From NCBI RefSeq assembly GCF_000478275.1, contig NZ_ASJB01000015.1:29613-93612 (forward strand): a DNA stretch of 64,000 nt, read 5' to 3'. The stretch comes from Amycolatopsis orientalis DSM 40040 = KCTC 9412. Lineage in GTDB: Bacteria; Actinomycetota; Actinomycetes; Mycobacteriales; Pseudonocardiaceae. This document shows positions 8,617 through 16,761 of the stretch, piece after piece (position 1 is the stretch's first letter; every line of letters starts with the position of its first letter). A program made the translations under genes and the position numbers. The notes beneath the pieces are model-generated. The model was given only the letters and a program-made list of their open reading frames with translations, made no database searches and was not told the DNA's origin.

Positions 8617-8992
8617 GAATTCTCCTTCGTCTCCCCCAGGCTGGTGTTCGGAGGGAAATGTCGCTGGCAGGAAGCCTGGCGTTACGACCGAGTCCCACGC
8701 GTCACACAGTCTCGTATCGATCACTCCCGGAGCGGTAACAGGTTTCTGGATCGACACGAGTTCGCAATCAGCTCGCGAGAAAATCGCGGAAGAGACGGAC
8801 GAGAAGCGGGAATCGGTCACCGAAGCCGCACGTGCCGTCACGAAACGCGTTCCCGCTCCCGGCCCGGGCTCGCCGTCGCCCTCGTACCGCCCGCCCGGAC
8901 CGGCGCCGGGCGGCAACGGTTCATCCATCATGTCCCTGACGAACGAGAACACCGACACCAACGGCAAGTAGCTCCGGGAGCAGGACGACAAG
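8617..8992 (+). other. 376-bp divergent intergenic region with a possible short coding tail
   Basis: This separates the DUF6221 gene (minus) from the phosphotransferase gene (plus). One plus-strand frame ending at a TAG (8969-8971) looks protein-like over its last ~65 codons: a charged helix (REKIAEETDEKRESVTEAAR), a Pro/Gly linker and a polar ending SLTNENTDTNGK, with G/C-rich third positions. The next gene starts 22 nt later behind a GGGAGCAGGA site. I find no ATG, GTG or TTG that would start this frame near 8700-8780, apart from an internal ATG at about 8930. It may be a decayed gene or a misread; it is not called as a CDS. Confidence 0.35.
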
Positions 8993-9850
8993 GTGAAGAA
9001 GTACCGCTGGAGTGAGTTGCCGGAACCCGTACGCGAGGGAATCCGGGAGCGCGTCGGCGCCATCACCGTGTGCGAGGAGGTCAAGGCAGGCCAGAGCAGC
9101 AACTTCACCGCCGTCGTGCACCGTGACGGAGCGGCGCCCTTGTTCGTCAAGGCGGTGGAGGGAATCTCCCCACCGATGCGCTGGCTCCGGAACGAAGCCG
9201 GCGTCGGCGAACCGACCTCCGACATCGCCCCGGCCGTGCACTTCTCCGCCGACATCGAGGACTGGCTGGTCGTCGGCTTCGAGTACGTGCGCGGCCGGCG
9301 TGCCCAGCTCGCCCCGGGCTCCTCCGACCTCGCGCTGGTGGCCGCGACGCTCGACCGCATCGGGCGTCTCCAGGCTCCCGGGCTCCGGGCGCTGGAGCAG
9401 CGCTGGCAGCCGACATGGTGGGACCGGCTAGGCCAGGAGCGCCCTGAGGTCATCGGCCGCTGGAACCTCGACGAACTGGTGGCCTGGGAGCGGAAGGTCC
9501 CCGCGCTCGTCGCCGGAAACAGCCTTCTCCACACCGATCTCCACCCGGACCAGTTCCTCATCGCCGACGACGGGGAGATCCGGGTCATCGATTGGGGCTG
9601 GCCCGCACGAGGTGCCGCGTGGGTCGACCCGGCTTTCCTGGTCATCCGCCTCATCGACGCGGGCCACCGAGTGGACGAGGCGGAGACCTGGGCGCGACGG
9701 AACACCCGCTGGGCCGAAGCGGGCGATGAAGCGATCACCGCGTTCGCCGTGTACGTCGCCGGGCTCTGGAGCTACAAGGCCGCCACAACCGCCAGGCTGG
9801 CGCGTATCGCGCGTGACTACCTCGGCCGCCGTCTCCCGGCACGCGAGTAG
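8993..9850 (+). CDS. aminoglycoside phosphotransferase-like kinase
   Basis: 285 residues with the APH/choline-kinase fold. The catalytic loop is LLHTDLHPDQFLI (H-x-D-x4-N class with Q replacing the usual N) and the Mg-binding motif is RVIDWGWP (D of the DFG equivalent). A lysine in LFVKAVEG is the likely ATP-contact lysine. The asparagine-to-glutamine change in the catalytic loop is unusual. The substrate is unknown; actinomycetes carry many such kinases and resistance is only one possibility. The GTG start has GGGAGCAGGA upstream. The stop codon overlaps a half copy of the P2 palindrome. Confidence 0.8.
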   Translation: MKKYRWSELPEPVREGIRERVGAITVCEEVKAGQSSNFTAVVHRDGAAPLFVKAVEGISPPMRWLRNEAGVGEPTSDIAPAVHFSADIEDWLVVGFEYVRGRRAQLAPGSSDLALVAATLDRIGRLQAPGLRALEQRWQPTWWDRLGQERPEVIGRWNLDELVAWERKVPALVAGNSLLHTDLHPDQFLIADDGEIRVIDWGWPARGAAWVDPAFLVIRLIDAGHRVDEAETWARRNTRWAEAGDEAITAFAVYVAGLWSYKAATTARLARIARDYLGRRLPARE

Positions 9851-9864
9851 AGGACCAAACGCGG
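9849..9864. repeat. solo half of palindrome family P2
   Basis: AGAGGACCAAACGCGG matches the right half of the P2 element at 17938-17953 (AGAGGACTAAACGCGG) at 15 of 16 bases. It overlaps the stop codon of the phosphotransferase gene, between two convergent genes only 15 bp apart. No left arm is visible, so this looks like a degraded or partial copy. Confidence 0.55.
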
Positions 9865-9865
9865 G

Positions 9866-10885
9866 CTAGGTGTCGTCCCGCGCTTTGCTGGGCTGGACCC
9901 GCTTCGGCTCACCCGGCATCTTCGGGTAGTCCGGCGGATACGGCATCTCGCCGAGGCCGTGGTCGCGCTCGTCCCGCGCGTACCACTCCAGCAGCGTCTC
10001 GATGCCGAACGCCCGTTCGTCCATCGGCGCGTGCAGGTCGCCGTGCTCGGCGTAGAAGGCACCGGCGGTGAGGACGTCGAAGTCGTCCGGGTCGACCTCG
10101 GTGAGCAGGTCCCAGGTCAACGGCGTCGACACCGTCGCGCGCGGGGTGCCCCGGACCGACCAGGCCGAAGCCACCGTGCGGTCGCGGGCCGCCTGGTTGT
10201 AGTCGATGAAGACCCGGCCGCCGCGCTCTTCCTTCCACCACGCGATGGTCGCCTTGTCCGGGATCCGGCGTTCGACCTCGCGGCCGAGCGCGATCACCGC
10301 GTGGCGGACGTCGATGAAGTCCCACTCCGGCCGGATCCGCACCAGGACGTGCACGCCGCGCCCGCCCGAGGTCTTCGGGTAGCCGACGAGCCCGGCCGAG
10401 TCGAGGACGTCGCGCACCACCCCGGCGACCTCGACCGCGTCGGTGAACCCGGCCTCGTCCGGCGGGTCGACGTCGATGCGCAGTTCGTCGGGATGGTCGA
10501 CGTCGGGCCGCCGCACCGGCCACGGGTGGAAGTCGAAGGTGCCCAGATTCGCCGCCCAGGCGAAGACGGCGGGCTCGGTCGGGCAGACCTCCTCGGCCGT
10601 CCGGCCGGACGGGAAGGTGATCTTCACGGTCTCCACCCACTCGGGGGCGCCTTTCGGCACGCGCTTGGCGTAGAACCACTCGCCCTCGACACCGTCGACA
10701 TAGCGCTTCAGCGTCGTGGGCCGCTCCCCGACCGCGCGCAGCAGTGGCTCGCCGACCGCGACGTAGTGCTCCACGACCTGGCGCTTCGTGATGCCACGGG
10801 CGGGGAAGTACACCTTGTCCGGGCTGGACACCCGCACCTTGCGCTCGCCTACCGCGACCTCGATCGGCTCACCGTTCTTGGGCAT
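9866..10885 (-). CDS. ligD: stand-alone LigD polymerase/primase domain protein
   Basis: 339 residues of the archaeo-eukaryotic primase type found in the polymerase module of LigD. The metal-binding pair is in ELRIDVDPPDE; the nucleotide-binding motif is TSGGRGVHVLVRI; the third motif is VFIDYNQAARDRT. These proteins extend and fill in DNA ends, often with ribonucleotides, during Ku-dependent non-homologous end joining. No ligase or nuclease domain is fused and no ku gene is in the window, so it must cooperate with separately encoded partners. ATG 10885 starts directly at the conserved N-terminus. Confidence 0.92.
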   Translation of the reverse strand: MPKNGEPIEVAVGERKVRVSSPDKVYFPARGITKRQVVEHYVAVGEPLLRAVGERPTTLKRYVDGVEGEWFYAKRVPKGAPEWVETVKITFPSGRTAEEVCPTEPAVFAWAANLGTFDFHPWPVRRPDVDHPDELRIDVDPPDEAGFTDAVEVAGVVRDVLDSAGLVGYPKTSGGRGVHVLVRIRPEWDFIDVRHAVIALGREVERRIPDKATIAWWKEERGGRVFIDYNQAARDRTVASAWSVRGTPRATVSTPLTWDLLTEVDPDDFDVLTAGAFYAEHGDLHAPMDERAFGIETLLEWYARDERDHGLGEMPYPPDYPKMPGEPKRVQPSKARDDT

Positions 10886-10913
10886 GCGCCCACCGTAGCC
10901 AGTCCGGCGCCGA

Positions 10914-11471
10914 TCAGGGCCGCGGATCGTTCTTCAGAATTGCCATCGTGATGACGTCATGCCACTCGCCGTCCCACCACAGCGCCTCCCGCTGGAGCCC
11001 TTCGCGGACGAACCCGCATTTCTCGTAGACGCGCCGCGCCCTCGGGTTGTGTTCGAAGACCTCGAGCGACACGCGGTGCAGGCCGACGACGTCGAACGCG
11101 AAGTCCAGGAGGAGCTTGGTCGCCTCGGTGCCGTAGCCCTTGCCGAAGACATCGGGACCGGTCAACGCGATCCGGAAGGCCCCGGAGCGGTTGTGCTCGT
11201 CGATGTCGGAAAGCACGACGTCACCGAGGTAGGCGCGGTCTTCGCCGCGGAGGATCGCGTAGTCCGCCCGATCGTCGAGTCCCGGCCTGGAGGCGAGCCA
11301 CTTGCGGATCTGCTCCTCGGTGAACTTCGTGTGCGTGCCGGTCAGCCTGGTCGTCTCCGGCTCCCGCACCGCCCGCCACGCGGGTTCGAGGTAAGTCTCG
11401 TCCAGCTGCGCCAGCACGACGTGCTCGCCGATGAGTTCGGGCTGCCGTCGCAGCGCGTCGGTATCGATCAC
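10914..11471 (-). CDS. GNAT acetyltransferase, RimJ/RimL type
   Basis: 185 residues. The acetyl-CoA-binding region reads GPDVFGKGYGTEATKLLLDF (Q/RxxGxG/A-like loop) followed by HRVSLEVFEHNPRARRVYEK, typical of RimJ/RimL and ribosomal-protein acetyltransferases. It ends with EALWWDGEWHDVITMAIL. The target is unknown. The GTG at 11471 is chosen because it lies exactly 7 nt downstream of a TACGGT -10 element on the minus strand and has no ribosome-binding site, as expected for a leaderless mRNA. It is divergent from the VTT-domain gene, whose GTG sits 7 nt beyond the same palindrome on the other side. Confidence 0.85.
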   Translation of the reverse strand: MIDTDALRRQPELIGEHVVLAQLDETYLEPAWRAVREPETTRLTGTHTKFTEEQIRKWLASRPGLDDRADYAILRGEDRAYLGDVVLSDIDEHNRSGAFRIALTGPDVFGKGYGTEATKLLLDFAFDVVGLHRVSLEVFEHNPRARRVYEKCGFVREGLQREALWWDGEWHDVITMAILKNDPRP

Positions 11472-11478
11472 AGCGGAT

Positions 11479-11488
11479 ACCGTACGGT
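11479..11488. promoter_or_regulatory. palindromic bidirectional -10 element ACCGTACGGT
   Basis: This self-complementary decamer reads TACGGT on both strands. Seven nucleotides beyond each TACGGT lies a GTG start codon (11471 minus, 11496 plus), so one element could drive two divergent leaderless genes. No -35 consensus is evident on either side. Confidence 0.6.
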
Positions 11489-11495
11489 TGACGTG

Positions 11496-12182
11496 GTGTC
11501 CGGCCGTACCAAATTGATGCTCGCGCTCACCGTGCTCGCCCTCTTCGTGGCCGCCGCGGTACTGCTGCCGATCCCCGGCCCGGCCGGGCTTCGGGCCTGG
11601 GCGGCCGAGACCGGCCCGGCCACCCCGCTGGTCTTCTTCCTCCTCTACGCGGTGCTCACTGTCGCGCCGATCCCGCGGACCGTGTTCAACCTGGCGGGCG
11701 GGCTCCTGCTCGGCGCCACGACGGGCATCGTCGTCGGCATCTTGGCGACCACGGTCGCCTCCGGGCTCTCGTTCGCCCTCGCGAGGGCGCTGGGCCGCGA
11801 CCTCGTCACCCGGCATCTGCACCGGGCCAAGGTCCGCGCGGTCAACGACCGGCTTTCCGACGGCGGCGTCCTGGCGATCACCTCCTTGAGGCTGATCCCG
11901 ATGGTGCCGTTCGCTCCGTTCAGTTACCTGTGCGGAGTGTCATCCGTCCGCTTCGCTCCGTATCTTCTCGGGACCGCGCTCGGCAGCCTGCCGGGCACGG
12001 TCGCGGTCGTCGTCCTCGGCGACGCGCTGACCGGGGAAACGCCCCCCGCCCTGCTGATCTGTTACGCCGTGTTCGCCGCCGCGGGGGCCATCGGCCTGGT
12101 CAAGGTCTTCCGGCGGAAGGCCCGTCCGGTGCCCGAATCGAGCGCCGAGGAAGAATCGCCCGTCTCCGCACCGGCGAGCTGA
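11496..12182 (+). CDS. TVP38/TMEM64 (VTT-domain, DedA-like) membrane protein
   Basis: 228 residues, five to six hydrophobic segments. The VTT signature FNLAGGLLLGATTGIVVG and the re-entrant FSYLCGVSSVRFAPYLLGT region are clear. Family members act in lipid scrambling or transport across membranes; the exact substrate is not known. The C-terminus is a charged tail (FRRKARPVPESSAEEE). GTG 11496 lies 7 nt after TACGGT, arguing for leaderless translation; GTG 11493 and ATG 11517 are alternatives. It is divergent from the acetyltransferase gene. Confidence 0.85.
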   Translation: MSGRTKLMLALTVLALFVAAAVLLPIPGPAGLRAWAAETGPATPLVFFLLYAVLTVAPIPRTVFNLAGGLLLGATTGIVVGILATTVASGLSFALARALGRDLVTRHLHRAKVRAVNDRLSDGGVLAITSLRLIPMVPFAPFSYLCGVSSVRFAPYLLGTALGSLPGTVAVVVLGDALTGETPPALLICYAVFAAAGAIGLVKVFRRKARPVPESSAEEESPVSAPAS

Positions 12183-12207
12183 CGGGGATCCGAAACCGCC
12201 GCCCGCT

Positions 12208-12223
12208 ACACTCGATCGGGTGC
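12208..12223 (+). promoter_or_regulatory. TACACT -10 element with leaderless GTG mini-ORF
   Basis: TACACT (12208-12213) is followed 7 nt later by GTG (12221), the spacing seen at leaderless genes in this window. The frame from that GTG is only eight codons, ending TAA at 12247, and is not in frame with the kinase gene at 12264. It probably marks the kinase transcription start, with a possible short leader peptide. Confidence 0.4.
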
Positions 12224-12263
12224 GCGGGACCCGTGAGGCCGCGTAACGCCACCATCACCCGGG

Positions 12264-13970
12264 ATGTGTTCGTCAAAGAATGTGTCAGGAGCAGTCGCCA
12301 TCGACACCGGTCAGCTGATCGCTGGGCACTACCGCCTGGTCGAGCAAATTGGTAGCGGTGCCATGGGGGTGGTCTGGCGCGCCATCGACGTCCGCCTCGA
12401 ACGCTCGGTGGCGGTCAAGCAGATCCTCCCGCAGCCCGGTGTCTCCGAAGCCGAACGCGACAACATGCGCCAGCGCGCCATGCGCGAGGCGAAGAACGCG
12501 GCCCGCTTCCAGCATCCGAACGCGATCGTGGTGTTCGACATCGCCGAGCACGGCGGCGATCCCTGCCTGGTGATGGAGTACCTGAACGGCCCGAGCCTCT
12601 CGGCGATCATCTCCGAGGAGGGCACGCTGCCGCTGGGCCGCGTCGCGAAGATCGGCGAGCAGGTCGCGTCGGCGCTGGTCGCCGCGCACCGCGCCGGGAT
12701 CGTGCACCGCGACGTCAAACCGGGCAACATCCTGATCGACGAGGCAGGCACCGCGAAGATCACCGACTTCGGCATCTCCCGCGCGGCCGGTGACATGACG
12801 CTCACCCAGACCGGCCTCATCGGCGGCACCCCGGCCTACCTCGCACCCGAGCTGGCGCGCGGCTCCGACCCGGTGCCCAGCTCCGACGTCTTCGCGCTCG
12901 GCGCGACGCTCTACCAGGCGATCGAAGGCCAGACGCCGTACGGGAACAGCTCCAACCAGCTCGCGTTGCTGTACGCGGCCGCGAACGGGCAGATCAACCC
13001 GCCGCAGCAGGCCGGTCCCGCGACGGCGCTGCTGATGAGCCTCCTGCGCACCGAGCCCACCGAGCGGCCGACCATGGCCGAGGCCAGGGAACGGCTCGCC
13101 GCGCTGGCGGCGAACGAATCCGCCGCGGGAACGGCGGCGTCGCCGCGGCTCTTCGGGGCCGGTGGCGGCAGACAGCCCGCCGCGCCCGACACCCCGGGAC
13201 GCGGCAACCCCGCCGGGGAACGGCCGCCCTGGCAGCGGACCGATCCCCCGGCCCAGTCCGCGACGCCCCAGCTTCCGCCGCCGCCCGCCAAGCAGCCCAC
13301 GCCGACGGCCGCGTTCATCCCCATGCGCTCGCAGGCGGCTCCGCCGAACACGCCGCCGCGCCCGGTCGCCGCGGCGACCCCGCCGCCGTCCGCGGCCGCC
13401 CCGATGCGGCCGTCCCAGGGGAAGCCCGCCGACGGCAAGCGCAAGGCCGCGCTGTTCGCGGGCGCGGGCGCCGCGGTCGTGGTGATCGCCGTGATCGTGT
13501 TCCTGGTGCTCAATTCGGGTAACGGGGCGAACACCCAGGGCGGTACCGGCGACAACACCCAGGCCCAGCCGGGCACCTCGATGTCGAAGTCGAATCCGCC
13601 GTCGTCGTCGCGCGCGGCCCCGGCGGGGCTGGGCCAGGCCCAGACCGAGAAGATCACGAACTTCTCGAGCGTGGGGCAGTTCGTGCTCGACTTCTTCGAC
13701 ACGGGCAAGATCGGGACCGACGCGAGCTGGAACAAGCTCACCGAGGGCGCGAAGGCCGTGTACGGCTCTCCCGAAGCGTTCGCCGAGTACTGGTCGACGC
13801 ACAAGGTCACCGGAGCCAAGCAGGCACACGCCGACAGCGGCGGCGGGAACCCCGACGGCTCGATCGACATGAACGTGACGGTCAACAACGGCCCCCGTCC
13901 GGCACTCCGCGTCGTCCAGGTCGGCGGCCAGTACCTCATCGACGCCGACACGCGAGTACTCGGTCCCTGA
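12264..13970 (+). CDS. transmembrane Ser/Thr protein kinase (PknB-like)
   Basis: 568 residues. Kinase domain about residues 20-285: glycine loop IGSGAMGVVW, ATP lysine K52 in VAVKQIL, catalytic D150 in VHRDVKPGN, DFG at 168-170, and TPAYLAPELARG. A Pro/Ala-rich linker (about 290-385) leads to one membrane segment (about 393-418) and an extracellular domain of about 150 residues that contains no PASTA repeat and resembles small lipoprotein-like stress domains. It should signal from the envelope to cytoplasmic targets. ATG 12264 is used; GTG 12282 is an alternative. A TACACT promoter-like box lies upstream. No phosphatase gene is adjacent. Confidence 0.92.
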   Translation: MCSSKNVSGAVAIDTGQLIAGHYRLVEQIGSGAMGVVWRAIDVRLERSVAVKQILPQPGVSEAERDNMRQRAMREAKNAARFQHPNAIVVFDIAEHGGDPCLVMEYLNGPSLSAIISEEGTLPLGRVAKIGEQVASALVAAHRAGIVHRDVKPGNILIDEAGTAKITDFGISRAAGDMTLTQTGLIGGTPAYLAPELARGSDPVPSSDVFALGATLYQAIEGQTPYGNSSNQLALLYAAANGQINPPQQAGPATALLMSLLRTEPTERPTMAEARERLAALAANESAAGTAASPRLFGAGGGRQPAAPDTPGRGNPAGERPPWQRTDPPAQSATPQLPPPPAKQPTPTAAFIPMRSQAAPPNTPPRPVAAATPPPSAAAPMRPSQGKPADGKRKAALFAGAGAAVVVIAVIVFLVLNSGNGANTQGGTGDNTQAQPGTSMSKSNPPSSSRAAPAGLGQAQTEKITNFSSVGQFVLDFFDTGKIGTDASWNKLTEGAKAVYGSPEAFAEYWSTHKVTGAKQAHADSGGGNPDGSIDMNVTVNNGPRPALRVVQVGGQYLIDADTRVLGP

Positions 13971-14030
13971 CCCAGCGTGGTGGTGGTGAGACCCGCCTCG
14001 CTGGTGGTAGGCCAATCGCCGCTCGTGGCT

Positions 14031-14036
14031 TACTGT
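14031..14036 (+). promoter_or_regulatory. -10 element TACTGT, leaderless
   Basis: TACTGT ends 7 nt before ATG 14044, with no ribosome-binding site between, which predicts a leaderless transcript for the small membrane protein. Confidence 0.5.
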
Positions 14037-14043
14037 TGCTTCC

Positions 14044-14349
14044 ATGGCCGATAGCGGACCTTTCGGACCTGGCCCGAATCCTCGTTTCCGCGAGGACCTG
14101 GTAGGTCTCGACCCGTACGACCCCGAAGCTCGTGCCTTCGCCGAGCATCTGGACCGCATCGAACGCTGCGGCCCCAACTTCACCGTGGAAGCCTGCCTCG
14201 ACGGTGTCTCCGACTTCGCCGATTCCAGCAACCGCCTCGGCGGCCTGCGCTGGTGGGTCTCCGCACTGGTCGTGGTCCTCATCGTGCTCGGCGTGATGGT
14301 CACCGCATGGGACATCATCGGCCGGGCCATCACGTGGCTCGCGGGGTAA
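14044..14349 (+). CDS. small single-pass membrane protein, unknown function
   Basis: 101 residues: an acidic N-terminal cytoplasmic part (DPYDPEARAFAEHLDRIERC), two cysteines, and a C-terminal membrane segment at about 70-95 (VSALVVVLIVLGVMVTAWDI). I do not recognise a family. ATG 14044 lies 7 nt behind a TACTGT box and looks leaderless. The next gene, msrB, begins within 20 bp, so the two are probably cotranscribed. A C-tail anchor with an acidic head could scaffold a partner, but this is speculation. Confidence 0.7.
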   Translation: MADSGPFGPGPNPRFREDLVGLDPYDPEARAFAEHLDRIERCGPNFTVEACLDGVSDFADSSNRLGGLRWWVSALVVVLIVLGVMVTAWDIIGRAITWLAG

Positions 14350-14368
14350 CGTGGAACCGGTGAAAGGC

Positions 14369-14791
14369 ATGAAACCCGTTGTCGGAGCCACGCCACGCGT
14401 GGTCAAGTCCGAGCAGGAATGGCGGGAACAGCTCAGCCCCGACGAGTACGCCGTGCTCCGCCAGGCGGGCACCGAGCGCCCCTTCACCGGGGAGTACACC
14501 GACGAGAAGACCACCGGTGTCTACCAGTGCCGCGCCTGCGGTGCCGAACTGTTCCGCAGCGACACGAAGTTCGAGAGCCATTGCGGCTGGCCGTCGTTCT
14601 ACGACCCGGCCGATTCCGACGCCGTCCTCCTCCGCGAGGACACCACGATGGGGATGCGCCGCATCGAGGTGCTGTGCAAGTCGTGTCACAGCCACCTGGG
14701 ACACGTGTTCGAAGGCGAGGGCTACGCCACGCCGACGGATCAGCGGTACTGCATCAACTCGATCTCGCTGAAGCTCGTTCCCGAGTCGTAA
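14369..14791 (+). CDS. msrB: peptide-methionine (R)-S-oxide reductase MsrB
   Basis: 140 residues from ATG 14369 (MKPVVGATPRVVKSEQEW), the usual MsrB start; GTG 14351 would add six residues. Zinc-binding pairs are CRAC and CKSC; the catalytic cysteine is in RYCINSISL, with HCGWPSF and SHLGHVF typical of the family. It reduces methionine-R-sulfoxide in proteins using thioredoxin; the CMPC thioredoxin at 1950 is one possible donor. In mycobacteria I recall msrB sitting close to hemQ-hemY-hemE; here the TIGR04222/DUF692 cassette intervenes. A 16-bp hairpin follows. Confidence 0.95.
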   Translation: MKPVVGATPRVVKSEQEWREQLSPDEYAVLRQAGTERPFTGEYTDEKTTGVYQCRACGAELFRSDTKFESHCGWPSFYDPADSDAVLLREDTTMGMRRIEVLCKSCHSHLGHVFEGEGYATPTDQRYCINSISLKLVPES

Positions 14792-14807
14792 CCAACCGAA
14801 GCGAACC

Positions 14808-14858
14808 ACCGCCCTCTCCGACGCGTTCCCTGTGCAGAGCAGCGTCGGGGAGGGCGGT
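14808..14858 (+). promoter_or_regulatory. 16-bp hairpin that overlaps the ribosome-binding site of the next gene
   Basis: Arms 14808-14823 and 14843-14858 pair at 15 of 16 positions plus one G-T wobble, with a 19-nt loop. The right arm contains GGGGAGGGCGG, the only Shine-Dalgarno candidate for ATG 14864. The structure may terminate msrB transcription, or hide the ribosome site of the TIGR04222 gene when folded. It has no T tract, which weakens the terminator reading. Confidence 0.6.
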
Positions 14859-14863
14859 GTCGT

Positions 14864-15715
14864 ATGAACGAACCTTGGGGAATCTCCGGACCGGCTTTCG
14901 CGTGGCTGTACGGCTGCTTGGCCGTCCTGCCCCTCGCGCTCGCCGGACTGCACACGAGGTGGCTGCGCCGTGACACCGGCGCACGTGAAGTACCCGGCGT
15001 CCACCACCTGGCCGCGCTGGCAGGCGGTTCCGACCGGGTCACCGACACCGCCGTCGCCGGTCTGCTCGAACGGAGCGGTCTCCGGCTCGACAGCCACGGC
15101 GTCCTGTATCCGACCAAGCCCGTTCCGGCCGATCCCTTCGAGCGCGCGGTCGTGTCGACTTTGCCCAGCCTCGGAATCGGCCTGCGCGAGCTGCGCTCGA
15201 AGATGGCGCGGCACGAGGTCGTCTTGGAGTTGCGCGCCGACCTGCAGCGGAGAGGGCTGCAGGTCGGCGAGAAACGCCGACGGGTGGGCTGGCAATGCGC
15301 GATGGCCGCGTATGTGCCGATCTTCGCGCTGGGGGTCGCCCGACTGGCGAACGCCGTTCCGCTGCGGCGGCCGTCCGACATTCTCATCATGCTGCTCCTC
15401 GCCGTGCTCGGGGCGATCGCTCTCACCGGAGGGCTCCAGTGGCCGGATCGCGCGGGCCGCGCGACCACCGCGGGCATGCTGGCCCTCCACTACGGCCAGT
15501 GGGACCGAAGCCTCGGCAGGACCACGACCGGCCGGGTCGCCCTGCACGGCTTGGGCGCCTTCCCCGAACCGGTGTTCGCGGCCACGCTGGTCAGGACCGG
15601 CGGCTCGCGACAGAGCCGGTCCACGGCCGGCGGTGCGAGCGGTTGTGCCCAAGCCGTTTCCTCCTGCGGGGGCGGCGATGGCGGTGGTGGGGGTGGCGGA
15701 GGTTGTGGCGGATGA
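14864..15715 (+). CDS. TIGR04222-type membrane protein with Gly/Cys-rich C-terminal tail (1)
   Basis: 283 residues. The start MNEPWGISGPAFAWLYG leads into a membrane segment (about 10-28), then the conserved cytoplasmic part HHLAALAGGSDRVTDTAVAG..LERSGLRL, then two further membrane segments (about 147-190). The end is low-complexity: VSSCGGGDGGGGGGGGCGG preceded by another Cys (three Cys in the tail). This architecture matches the TIGR04222 family (function unknown; recalled). The tail has the look of a peptide substrate for modification. It is first in a cassette with a paralogue, a DUF692 enzyme and a small partner. ATG follows the hairpin at 14808 by 5 nt. Confidence 0.82.
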   Translation: MNEPWGISGPAFAWLYGCLAVLPLALAGLHTRWLRRDTGAREVPGVHHLAALAGGSDRVTDTAVAGLLERSGLRLDSHGVLYPTKPVPADPFERAVVSTLPSLGIGLRELRSKMARHEVVLELRADLQRRGLQVGEKRRRVGWQCAMAAYVPIFALGVARLANAVPLRRPSDILIMLLLAVLGAIALTGGLQWPDRAGRATTAGMLALHYGQWDRSLGRTTTGRVALHGLGAFPEPVFAATLVRTGGSRQSRSTAGGASGCAQAVSSCGGGDGGGGGGGGCGG

Positions 15716-15828
15716 GGGTCCAACTGCCGTCGTGAGAACCCACCCCGGCTGTTCGAATCACGGAACCACGACCGGACGGAAAAGCGTCCGACTACGGTAA
15801 CTGCACCTGCTCGTGAAAGGCCCGTGCG

Positions 15829-16761
15829 ATGAAGGACACCTGGGGCATCCCCGGACCCACTTTCCTGGCGATCTACGGCGCCCTGCTGGTGTTCCCGCTG
15901 GTCGTCGGTCTGCTGTGGACGGTCTTGGTCAAGCTGGGCCGCAAGGCACCGCGCCCCGCCGTGCACGGACCGCAGCCGACGGTGTACGAACTCGCCTTTC
16001 TGGCCGGAGGACCGGACCGTGTGGTCGACACGGCCATCGCGGCACTGGTCGACCGCGGGACGTTGCGGGTCAGCAGCTCGAAGCAGCTCCAGCTGACAGG
16101 CGCCGAACCCGCCGACCCGATCGAAAAGGCCGTCGCCAAGGGCGCACGGCCGGGCTACAACGCCACGACCCGCGGCATCCGCGACCGGCTGCGGATGTCG
16201 GGGCCGATGCAGGCGCTCGCCAAGGATCTGGAGGCCCGGGGACTCGTGGCCGCGGACCGGGCGCCCCGGATCCGCCAGGTCGTGTTCTTCCTGTACCTCG
16301 CCGTCCTCGTCCTCGGCGTGGCGCGCCTGATCGCCGGGATCTCCGGCGACCACCCCGTCGGCTTCCTCATCCCGCTGCTGATCGTGGCCGTCTTCGCGAC
16401 GCTGGTCGCCCGCGCCGTCAAGAACAAGAGGTCGGGCCCGCGCCCGACCGGTGAGGGCGACCGCGTCCTTCACCGGGCCAGGTCCGCCCACGGACGGGAG
16501 CGCAAACGCGGCATCCCGAACGGACCGGGATACGTCGGCATGGCCGGCGGCGCGGTGCTGGGCGGCGCCGCCGCGGCGGTCGCGTTCGGCGGGCTCGCCT
16601 CCTTCCCCGACGAGGAACTGAGCGCGGCCTTGATCCCGCCTCCGGTCTCCAGCGGTTTCGGCGGCGGTTCGTCCGGCGGCTCCTCGTGCAGCAGCGGCTC
16701 TTCGTGCAGTAGCTCCTGTGGCGGAGGCAGCTCCTGCGGTGGCGGGGGTTGCGGTGGCTGA
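15829..16761 (+). CDS. TIGR04222-type membrane protein with Ser/Gly/Cys-rich tail (2)
   Basis: 310 residues, clearly paralogous to the preceding gene: MKDTWGIPGPTFLAIYG, the family core YELAFLAGGPDRVVDTAIAA, and hydrophobic segments at about 10-30, 145-165 and 170-190, plus a glycine/alanine stretch (about 238-258). The tail is about 45 residues of Ser and Gly with five Cys spaced regularly and ends GGGGCGG. ATG 15829 follows a GAAAGG site. The stop overlaps the DUF692 start by 8 nt, so expression is translationally coupled. The tail is the likely site of modification by the downstream enzyme (inference). Confidence 0.85.
   Translation: MKDTWGIPGPTFLAIYGALLVFPLVVGLLWTVLVKLGRKAPRPAVHGPQPTVYELAFLAGGPDRVVDTAIAALVDRGTLRVSSSKQLQLTGAEPADPIEKAVAKGARPGYNATTRGIRDRLRMSGPMQALAKDLEARGLVAADRAPRIRQVVFFLYLAVLVLGVARLIAGISGDHPVGFLIPLLIVAVFATLVARAVKNKRSGPRPTGEGDRVLHRARSAHGRERKRGIPNGPGYVGMAGGAVLGGAAAAVAFGGLASFPDEELSAALIPPPVSSGFGGGSSGGSSCSSGSSCSSSCGGGSSCGGGGCGG

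Noticed and set aside
12285..14396. 703-codon minus-strand frame
   Set aside because: Antisense to the Ser/Thr kinase and the small membrane protein; an artefact of high GC.
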